Shown here in pieces: positions 1 through 5,747 of a stretch of 10,123 nucleotides of DNA. The notes under the pieces are model-generated. The model ran no database searches and was not told where the DNA came from. It saw nothing but the letters and a program-made list of their open reading frames with translations. The number at the start of each line of letters is the position of its first letter. Positions within the stretch are counted from its first letter, which is position 1. The position numbers were made by a program, and so were the translations under genes. This DNA comes from Bacilli bacterium (GTDB lineage: Bacteria; Bacillota_I; Bacilli_A; ML615J-28; CAG-313), in the NCBI GenBank assembly GCA_900752975.1, contig CAADXH010000077.1, positions 1 to 10,123 on the forward strand, written 5' to 3'.

Positions 1-131
1 TCAATAAAAGTATATCATAAATAAAAAAATCGTGTTTTTATCTGAACTGTTCATTTAATATTTCAGTTTAGATTATACACGAATAAACATAAATGGGTAG
101 AATAAGAAATAAAATGCATAAAGCAACAAAA

Positions 132-164
132 GACTTTTTAAATAGCAAAACTATCTATAAAGTC
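132..164 (+). promoter_or_regulatory. Possible hairpin or operator just upstream of the DUF5131 gene
   Basis: An imperfect inverted repeat has arms at 132-145 and 151-164. It gives 12 complementary pairs out of 14 (one T/T and one A/C mismatch) around the five-base loop CAAAA. It ends about five bases before the ribosome binding site GAAGGTGA (169-176) of the gene starting at 181. No T-run follows, so it is not an intrinsic terminator. It could be a 5' leader hairpin or a dimeric repressor site; a TATAAA at 156-161 within the right arm could be a weak -10. In such AT-rich DNA a chance repeat remains possible. Confidence 0.3.
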
Positions 165-180
165 ATAAGAAGGTGAAAAT

Positions 181-894
181 ATGATAACATGGAATCCATG
201 GCGTGGATGTAAAAAATGTAGTATTGGCTGTTTACATTGTTATATTCATAAGGGTGATGCTAAAAGAAAAATACACACCAATGAAATAGTTAAGACTAAA
301 GACTTCAACAAACCAATTGCAAAACTAAAAAATGTAACATACAAAATGAAACCTGGTCTAATTTATACTTGCTTTTCAACTGATTTTTTAATTGAAGAAG
401 CAGATATATGGCGAAATGGTGTTTGGAAAATGATAAAAGAACGAAATGATTCGATGTTTTTGTTTTTAACCAAGCGCATTGAACGTTTTACTCAATGTAT
501 TCCAAGTGACTAGGGAGATGGATATGATAATGTAATTGTTTGCTGTACAGTCGAAAATCAAGAAAATGTCGATAAAAAGCTTTCAATCTTTCAAACGCTT
601 CCCATCAAACATAAGCAAATAGTAGCACAACCTTTAATTGAAAAGATTGATATTGAAAAATATTTGGATGATATTGAGCAAGTAACAGTTGGAGGAGAAT
701 CTGATGTAAATGCAAGAATTATTGAATATGACTGGGTATTGAGTATTAGAGAACAATGCATTAGAAAAAATATTAATTTTATCTTTAGACAATGTGGAAC
801 CCATTTTATTAAAGATGGTAAACTATATAATTTGAAAACTAGATATTTATGTAGTCAAGCAAAACAAGCTAATATAAACTATAAATCTAGTTAA
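181..894 (+). pseudogene. DUF5131 (phage Gp37/Gp68) family gene interrupted by an in-frame TAG
   Basis: The frame runs from ATG 181 to TAA 892-894 (237 codons before the stop) with a single interruption, TAG at 511-513 (codon 111). The N-terminal part starts MITWNPWRGC and carries a C-x3-C-x2-C cluster (Cys13, Cys17, Cys20), followed by Tyr21, typical of DUF5131 / Gp37-Gp68 proteins and resembling the iron-sulfur cluster motif of radical SAM enzymes. The part after the TAG continues with family-typical segments: VIVCCTVENQ, then VGGES, then RQCGTHF, and near the end QAKQANINY. As I recall the family, a Trp followed by G-[ED]-G-Y occupies the TAG position, so TGG to TAG is the simplest explanation. 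Length matches intact homologues (about 230-260 residues). ATG codons just after the TAG (518, 524, 530) are out of frame, so no in-frame restart is obvious. The ribosome binding site is GAAGGTGA at 169-176. Biochemical function of the family is not firmly known. Alternatives are readthrough or a base-call error. Confidence 0.8.
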
Positions 895-925
895 ATATGA
901 AAAATAAAAGTAAAAGAGGAAATTT

Positions 926-1732
926 ATGAAGTATGTAATTGTTACAGGGGCACTTGGGGGAATGGGACTAGCTACAACCTTAAAATTATTGGATTATGGC
1001 TATAATGTGATTGGATTAGATAAATCTGTGAATAGTGAAATTAAACATGAAAACTTAACTTTACTGACATGTGATGTTACGAATGAAGAAAATATTCAAA
1101 ATGTATATAATCAAATCTTAAATATAACTAATGAAATTGATGCAATTATTCATTTTGCGGGAATGTATTTAATGGATTCACTTGTGGAAATTCCATATCA
1201 AGATCTTAATCAAATCTTTAAAGTAAACTTTTTTGGAGTATATTTAATTAATAGGACATTTATGCCATTGCTAAAAAAAGGGGGCAAAATTATTACTACA
1301 ACAAGTGAATTAGCATCTCTTGATCCACTTCCATTTACAGGAATCTATGCGATCACAAAGTCAACGCTAGATAAATACTGTTATTCTTTACGCATGGAAT
1401 TACAATTACTGGATATTAAAGTCTCAGTGGTAAGAGCAGGAGCCGTAAAAACAGCTATGTTGGGTTCATCAATAAAAAGTTTAGAAGAGTTTTGCAATAA
1501 GACAAAATTATATAGTTATAATGCCCAAAAATTTAGAGAAATTGTTAACAAGGTAGAAACTAAAAATATTGATCCAGATAAACTTGCAAGCAAAGTTCTA
1601 AAGATATTAGAAAAGAAAAATCCTAAATTTGCCTACAGGATAAACGCTAATTTTTATTTACGTTTATTAAGTAAAATGCCTAAAAGATTTCAATTTTGGA
1701 TAATAAAAAAAATATTAAGGAAGAATAAATAA
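926..1732 (+). CDS. Short-chain dehydrogenase/reductase (SDR), classical type
   Basis: This is a 268-residue cytosolic or membrane-peripheral NAD(P)-dependent oxidoreductase with a Rossmann fold. The cofactor motif TGALGGMG is at residues 7-14. HFAG at 76-79 stands in for the usual NNAG, and N101 lies in KVNFFG. The catalytic block is Ser127 and YAITK at 141-145 (Tyr141, Lys145), and RAGAVKT at about 170-176 matches the conserved PG loop. Ser127 lies 14 residues before the Tyr rather than the common 13, so a one-residue loop shift is needed. An Asp in GLDKS after strand 2 suggests NAD(H) preference (inference). The C-terminus is aromatic and very basic, ending in KKILRKNK, which could lie on the membrane surface. 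The start follows AGAGGA at 915-920 with five bases of spacing. It begins 31 bases after the broken DUF5131 gene, and its TAA overlaps the next ATG by one base. The substrate cannot be predicted. Confidence 0.9.
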   Translation: MKYVIVTGALGGMGLATTLKLLDYGYNVIGLDKSVNSEIKHENLTLLTCDVTNEENIQNVYNQILNITNEIDAIIHFAGMYLMDSLVEIPYQDLNQIFKVNFFGVYLINRTFMPLLKKGGKIITTTSELASLDPLPFTGIYAITKSTLDKYCYSLRMELQLLDIKVSVVRAGAVKTAMLGSSIKSLEEFCNKTKLYSYNAQKFREIVNKVETKNIDPDKLASKVLKILEKKNPKFAYRINANFYLRLLSKMPKRFQFWIIKKILRKNK

Positions 1733-2469
1733 TGAAGAAACGATGTTATTACTTATTTTTGTTTATAGGGATTGTTCTATTAACACTAGTAATTACACAT
1801 ATTACAAGTTTTAAGCCACATGATTATTTTTACAAACAACATCCAGATGTTACAAAATATATTGGAACAAATGTTGTTTCAATGTGGGCGAACTTCAGCT
1901 TTTTTACCTATCATACGATGATATTTTCAGGAATATGGTTAATCATTTTAGTCATAGGAGAATGGTTTAATCTAAAAGGTTTAAAGGCATTTACAAGAAA
2001 TCAATCAGTGATGTCATTTATTATGACTAACTATATTTTAACAGTAGTATTATATACTGTCTTTGAACTTTCAAGTGGTAATCCTACCTTTGGTTGGTTT
2101 GGTGCTAATAATTCATCAATTCACAACCTTGGCACTAATATTCTTTCTCATTACGTTTGTTTTTGCTTGGTTCTTTTTGCCTATATTAAAGTTACTCCTC
2201 TAAGTTTATTTAAAAAGAGACATATGATTTATATACTACAATATGCAGTATTTTATTATATTATTGTATAATTAACGGGAAAATACGCTTATAGAATTGA
2301 GTGGTATCCATACCCTATTTTTGATGAATATTGGATTATGACACTCTTTGGAATTACCTCAAGATTTTGGGGAATGGTAATATTAATAGTAGCACTTACC
2401 ATAATTTTAAGTTGTTATTATTTAATTTTCTGGCTGTTAATAAGAAAAAAGAAAATTCAAAATTTATAA
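1732..2469 (+). pseudogene. Pr6Pr / FAR-17a-AIG1-like membrane protein gene interrupted by an in-frame TAA
   Basis: The ATG at 1732 shares its A with the dehydrogenase stop. The frame reads 179 codons, meets TAA at 2269-2271, then stays open for 65 more codons to TAA 2467-2469, directly against a terminator. The first part has about five membrane segments (near 8-25, 52-76, 93-111, 138-153 and 166 onwards). The part after the stop holds EWYPYPIFD, a hallmark of Pr6Pr-type proteins related to the FAR-17a/AIG1 family, and a final long hydrophobic segment. Thr59 (SFFTYHT) and His140 (ILSHYV) sit where the AIG1 family has its catalytic Thr and His, which in animal AIG1 hydrolyse branched fatty acid esters. 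That this bacterial protein does the same is inference. The 179-residue product would break within the fifth helix and lose the sixth. First in-frame ATG after the stop is at 2338, with no clear ribosome binding site. A base-call error cannot be excluded. Confidence 0.75.
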
Positions 2470-2499
2470 GAATTCTCTAGAGAAAGAGAATTCTTTTTT
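2470..2499 (+). terminator. Intrinsic terminator after the AIG1-like gene
   Basis: GAATTCTCT (2470-2478) pairs perfectly with AGAGAATTC (2485-2493) around a six-base loop, and two more A-T pairs (2468-2469 with 2494-2495) extend the stem. A T-run follows at 2494-2499. It begins immediately after the distal stop codon of the interrupted gene, marking the true end of that transcription unit. Confidence 0.9.
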
Positions 2500-2507
2500 C
2501 TTAAGGA

Positions 2508-2536
2508 TTGAAAAAGTAAATTAAATGTGCTAAAAT
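2508..2536 (+). promoter_or_regulatory. Promoter of the hydrolase-MFS-kinase operon
   Basis: TTGAAA (2508-2513) and TAAAAT (2531-2536) are separated by 17 bases, and TGC directly before the -10 box makes it an extended -10 element. Each hexamer matches consensus at five of six positions. A start near 2543 would give a leader of under 20 bases. A second -10-like TATAAT at 2538-2543 lacks a matching -35 box. Confidence 0.6.
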
Positions 2537-2543
2537 ATATAAT

Positions 2544-2552
2544 AAGGAAAGG
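2544..2552 (+). promoter_or_regulatory. Ribosome binding site fixing the hydrolase start at 2561
   Basis: AAGGAAAGG lies eight bases before ATG 2561. A GTG three codons upstream (2552) is in frame but overlaps this site, so ATG 2561 is the better start. Confidence 0.7.
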
Positions 2553-2560
2553 TGCTAAAA

Positions 2561-3505
2561 ATGAAAAAAGAATATTACGAAATTCAAACTGATGGATTTT
2601 ATGGGGCATACTATGAAAATAAAACACCAAATACTAAAGCTTTAATTCTTATGTTAGGTGATTCAATTGATGATATGATGGCTAAAGCAGGTGTAAAATG
2701 GTCACACGATTTGGGTTTTAATGTAATGACAATGGCTCCTGCAAAAAAAGATTATGGTCATCATAATTATCCACTTGAAAGATTCGAAAAGGCAATTGAG
2801 GTAATTAAGAAAAAGGGAAATACTAAAATTGGTATAGCAGGAGCATCAACTACGGGAATGCTAGCCCTTGTTGCCGCATCATTTTTTAATGATATAACCT
2901 TAACTCTTGCGTTTACTCCTTGTGATTTTATAATGGAAGGATTCTATCAAGATGGACTTGACAACGCCAAAGAAAGACCTGGAAACAATGAATCAACTGT
3001 AAGTTATCATGGGTATGCGTTGCCATATTTACCATATGCTTATCGTCATCCGTTATACTGGCAAAAAATAAAAGAAGAAGCAAAAGAAGGAAAAAATGTT
3101 ATTGCTTCGCGTAAATTGTTTGATGAATCTGAAAGATTGCATCCACTGCAAGAAAATGAAATGATTAAGGTAGAAAACATTAAAGGTACACTTGTTTTTG
3201 TTGGTGCTGAGGATGATGTATTATGGGATACGTGCAAATATATACACAGAATAGAAGAACGTCTTTTAGAGAAAAGCCATACTTCAATAGTATATACTTT
3301 GGTGTATAAACATGGTACGCACTTTATTTTCCCCGAAAGCCTACTTAAAAAAGCATTACCAATTGGTAGTAGTCTTCTTTGTTCTTTTGCGTTTAAAGCC
3401 GCTCGTGACTATAAAAAAGAGTGCAAAGAAACTAGGAAGGACATTGATCGAAGAATTAGAAAGATTATTAAAACGTGGAGTGAAGAAGATAATGAAGAAA
3501 ATTAA
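2561..3505 (+). CDS. Alpha/beta hydrolase, acyl-CoA thioesterase C-terminal (BAAT_C)-like
   Basis: This 314-residue protein has no signal peptide and is probably cytosolic. The nucleophile elbow GASTTG places the catalytic Ser at 96 after the hydrophobic strand KIGIAGAS. A late strand, TLVFVGAEDDVLWD, supplies the acid (Asp218 or Asp219), and YKHGTHFIFPES supplies the His (probably His254). This order and the GAEDDVLWD and H-x-F-x-x-P-E contexts resemble the C-terminal catalytic domain of bile acid-CoA:amino acid N-acyltransferase / acyl-CoA thioesterase proteins and dienelactone-hydrolase-like enzymes. The N-terminal domain of true BAAT proteins is absent. The C-terminus (after about residue 280) is a highly charged helix. 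It is first in a four-gene operon and overlaps the transporter gene by 14 bases. It likely cleaves an ester or thioester; the substrate is unknown. Confidence 0.8.
   Translation: MKKEYYEIQTDGFYGAYYENKTPNTKALILMLGDSIDDMMAKAGVKWSHDLGFNVMTMAPAKKDYGHHNYPLERFEKAIEVIKKKGNTKIGIAGASTTGMLALVAASFFNDITLTLAFTPCDFIMEGFYQDGLDNAKERPGNNESTVSYHGYALPYLPYAYRHPLYWQKIKEEAKEGKNVIASRKLFDESERLHPLQENEMIKVENIKGTLVFVGAEDDVLWDTCKYIHRIEERLLEKSHTSIVYTLVYKHGTHFIFPESLLKKALPIGSSLLCSFAFKAARDYKKECKETRKDIDRRIRKIIKTWSEEDNEEN
3477..3480 (+). promoter_or_regulatory. Ribosome binding site supporting the MFS start at 3492
   Basis: GGAG inside the end of the hydrolase gene lies 11 bases before ATG 3492. The frame is open upstream to 3312, but that extension is buried in the hydrolase gene and adds a basic segment ahead of the first helix, so 3492 is preferred. 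Confidence 0.5.
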
Positions 3506-4538
3506 ATTACGTGTAAGTGAGGGAGTAACTCTATTCACAATTTTACATTTTTTGGTTGATGGAATTTGTGCACTAGTAATATTTTCTGCGCTTTATAATA
3601 ATGATTACAATCAATGTTTAACTATCTTTTTAGTCTATAATTTTTTAGCTTTCCTAACACAACCATTAGTTGGCTTACTAATTGATAAATATAACTATCC
3701 AAAATTATTTCTAATTATTGCGGTGGGATGTTTAATGCTTGGTATAGTTTTTAAAGCATGGTATTTGCCTTCAAGTATTTTGTTAGGAATTGGTAATTCT
3801 TTTTTCCATGTTAGTGGTGGAAAATATGTTACAGAAAAAACTAACAATGGTATTGCATCACTTGGATTATTTGTATCGACTGGTGCAATTGGCTTAGTGG
3901 TAGGTCAAAGATACTATACAAATACCCTTTTAATCGTTTTTAGTTTATTAACCATCTTAATTATGTTTATTCTTACTTTATCAGAAGACAGAAAAGAAGA
4001 TGTGAAACCATTTACTATAGTTAGATATTCAATGGGAATTAAATACTTTGTTGTTTTATTTGCGTTGATAATAACAGTAATGATCAGATCGTTTGTGGGA
4101 AAAATTTGTATCATTGATTTTCAAACATCTAATTTCGTCTTTCTTTTAATGGGTATTATGACAGCTGGTGGTAAGGCACTTGGTGGGGTTATGTCAAAAT
4201 ATTTGGGGGTAACTAAAACAATTGTAATTTCAATGGTCATATCATTTATTACATTAGTATTCTTTAATGATAATTTATATTTGACCCTTTTTGGAATTGT
4301 TGCTTTCAATACAACGATGCCAATAACACTTTGGTACATGAATAAAATGCTAAACAAGAAGTTAGGATTTGCTTTTGGAATTCTTGCGGCAGGATTAATT
4401 CCAGGATATTTACTAGGTATGTTATTTAGTGATGTTCTTATTAGGCAAATACTAATAGGTAGTTTAAGTGTACTATCAATTGGTCTTATTTTTGGGGTAA
4501 AAAAAATGGAGATGACGCTTAGTGAAAATATTGAGTAA
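3492..4538 (+). CDS. Major facilitator superfamily-like transporter
   Basis: This 348-residue integral membrane protein has about 12 short hydrophobic segments. The first carries HFLVDG (residues 19-24), a pattern seen in MFS carriers of the fosmidomycin-resistance (Fsr)-like group. GLLIDKYNYPK at 61-71 is a motif A loop between helices 2 and 3 (compare G-x-L-x-D-R-x-G-R-R). GNSFFHVSGGK at 101-111 with His106 also recalls the Fsr-type helix 4 region. A charged central loop at about 164-176 separates the two halves. It is shorter than the typical 400 residues but retains both halves. Its start lies within the hydrolase gene and its end overlaps the next gene by 17 bases, so translation is probably coupled. 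It is likely a proton-driven carrier; cargo and direction are unknown. Being in a unit with a vitamin B6 kinase allows, but does not show, transport of a B6 vitamer. Confidence 0.8.
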   Translation: MKKIKLRVSEGVTLFTILHFLVDGICALVIFSALYNNDYNQCLTIFLVYNFLAFLTQPLVGLLIDKYNYPKLFLIIAVGCLMLGIVFKAWYLPSSILLGIGNSFFHVSGGKYVTEKTNNGIASLGLFVSTGAIGLVVGQRYYTNTLLIVFSLLTILIMFILTLSEDRKEDVKPFTIVRYSMGIKYFVVLFALIITVMIRSFVGKICIIDFQTSNFVFLLMGIMTAGGKALGGVMSKYLGVTKTIVISMVISFITLVFFNDNLYLTLFGIVAFNTTMPITLWYMNKMLNKKLGFAFGILAAGLIPGYLLGMLFSDVLIRQILIGSLSVLSIGLIFGVKKMEMTLSENIE

Positions 4539-4869
4539 TGTGATTATATCATACACATTAACTTGTGCAATTGAATTAATAACGCTTATAATTTTAAAAG
4601 AAAAGAATAAAAAAATTTTATTATGCTCTTTACTAATAAATTTAATAACTAATATTCCTCTTAATCTTTTTATTTGTTTTTCTAATTTCAAAACATTGTT
4701 AGATTATTTTGCAATTGTTATTGGGTTAGAACTATTTATAATGACTATTGAAGGACTATTATATTATTTATTAAATAGAGACATTCACAAAAGTATTAAA
4801 TATGCAATAATACTAAATGTAACAAGTTATTTAGTAGGATTAGGAATAACATTGTTGTTTAGTATATAA
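4522..4869 (+). CDS. Small four-helix membrane protein of unknown function
   Basis: This 115-residue protein starts at GTG 4522, ten bases after GGAG (4508-4511), and overlaps the transporter gene by 17 bases. It has four hydrophobic segments (about 5-25, 32-53, 59-84, 93-114) with short charged loops and no signal peptide. Polar residues sit inside the membrane segments: Glu18, an N-x-x-T-N-x-P-x-N pattern at 40-48, Glu70, Glu77 and Asn99. I recall this kind of E/N-rich small membrane protein as recurrent in Bacillota but cannot name the family. It might be an accessory subunit of the adjacent transporter (inference from coupling). Its gene is 13 bases from the kinase. It is too short for a typical ECF S-component. 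Confidence 0.75.
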   Translation: MKILSNVIISYTLTCAIELITLIILKEKNKKILLCSLLINLITNIPLNLFICFSNFKTLLDYFAIVIGLELFIMTIEGLLYYLLNRDIHKSIKYAIILNVTSYLVGLGITLLFSI

Positions 4870-4882
4870 AATTGGAGATGAA

Positions 4883-5707
4883 ATGATGAAAAAAATATTA
4901 ACAATTCAAGATATATCTTGTTATGGTCAATGTTCATTGACAGTGGCACTTCCAATTTTATCTGCTCTTGAAGTAGAAACGTGTGTTTTACCAACCGCCA
5001 TACTTTCAACTCATACGGGAGGATTTAGAGGCTTTACTTGTCTTGATTTAACTGAAGAAATGCTTAAAATTGAAAGGCATTGGTTAAATGAAAAAATAAC
5101 ATTTGATGGTATTTATACAGGATATATGGCATCAGCTCATCAAATTGACTATGTTAAACAAATAATTAATGATTTTAGAAAAACTGTCCAATATGTATTA
5201 GTTGATCCAGTAATGGCAGATAATGGTAAATTATATAGTGCTTTTGATATGGATTTTGTTAGAAAGATGAGAGAACTATGTGGAATGGCAGATGTAATTG
5301 TACCTAATTTGACTGAAGCGTGTTTTCTTTTGGATAAACCATACACGCAGTCTTACACAAAACATGATATTGAAGAAACATTAGTAAATTTGAGTAAATT
5401 AGGCCCTAAAATAGTTTTAATAACGGGTGTAAAGTTTGAAAATGATGAACTAGGTGTTGCAGTATATGAAAAGGAAAGTAATACATTTAGTTATTATTTT
5501 CAAAAAGAAATACCCCAAAGTTTTCATGGAACTGGTGACATTTATGCTTCGTGTTTCTTTGGAAATTTGATTAATGGAGTAAATGTTTATCTTGCAGCAA
5601 CACATGCTGTTGATTTTACGGTTGCATCAATTAAGGCAACCCTACCTGACAAAAATGAACACTGGTATGGTGTTCACTTTGAAAAAGTATTAAAAGATAT
5701 AAAATAA
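4883..5707 (+). CDS. Pyridoxal/pyridoxamine kinase (PdxK/PdxY-like, ribokinase fold)
   Basis: This 274-residue cytosolic kinase transfers phosphate from ATP to the 5'-hydroxyl of B6 vitamers, feeding pyridoxal 5'-phosphate salvage. The N-terminal stretch with DISCYGQCSL (10-19) and ILSTHTGGF (40-48) is typical of this family. DPVMADNGKLY (108-118) and PNLTEA (141-146) are ribokinase-fold landmarks. HGTGD at 215-219 is the anion-hole motif with Asp219 as catalytic base. Family neighbours such as ThiD are less likely because of the N-terminal segment. ATG 4883 and ATG 4886 are both compatible with GGAG at 4874-4877 (spacings of five and eight bases); the longer form is given here. It is last in the four-gene operon and is followed by a terminator. 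Whether it prefers pyridoxal, pyridoxamine or pyridoxine cannot be read from sequence. Confidence 0.92.
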   Translation: MMKKILTIQDISCYGQCSLTVALPILSALEVETCVLPTAILSTHTGGFRGFTCLDLTEEMLKIERHWLNEKITFDGIYTGYMASAHQIDYVKQIINDFRKTVQYVLVDPVMADNGKLYSAFDMDFVRKMRELCGMADVIVPNLTEACFLLDKPYTQSYTKHDIEETLVNLSKLGPKIVLITGVKFENDELGVAVYEKESNTFSYYFQKEIPQSFHGTGDIYASCFFGNLINGVNVYLAATHAVDFTVASIKATLPDKNEHWYGVHFEKVLKDIK

Positions 5708-5737
5708 AAGTCACATCACTTCAAGTGATATGACTTT
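5708..5737. terminator. Bidirectional intrinsic terminator between convergent genes
   Basis: AAGTCA (5708-5713) pairs with TGACTT (5731-5736) and ATCACT (5715-5720) with AGTGAT (5724-5729), with one C/A mismatch and a three-base loop. T-runs follow on the plus strand (5735-5739), and an A-rich stretch before the stem gives a U-rich tail on the minus strand. It therefore can end both the kinase operon and the leftward glycosidase gene. Confidence 0.85.
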
Positions 5738-5747
5738 TTATCTATAT

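Noticed and set aside
664..894. Independent small gene downstream of the TAG
   Set aside because: It is the same frame as the upstream part, would need a TTG start without a good ribosome binding site, and matches the C-terminal half of the DUF5131 family.
181..894. A prophage or mobile element inferred from the phage-named DUF5131 family
   Set aside because: No integrase, transposase, attachment repeats or other phage genes are nearby, and the family also occurs in ordinary bacterial chromosomes.
181..2469. Reassignment of stop codons to explain the two interrupted genes
   Set aside because: One interruption is TAG and the other TAA, and TAA ends every intact gene here, so a global reassignment cannot explain both. 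Suppression of TAG alone stays open.
3312..3491. Longer N-terminus for the MFS gene starting at 3312
   Set aside because: The extension lies wholly inside the hydrolase gene, adds a hydrophobic/basic stretch unlike MFS N-termini, and a better start with a GGAG site exists at 3492.
3046..4691. Minus-strand open frames opposite the hydrolase, MFS and small membrane protein genes
   Set aside because: They are shadows of well-supported plus-strand genes, with low-complexity products and no domain motifs.
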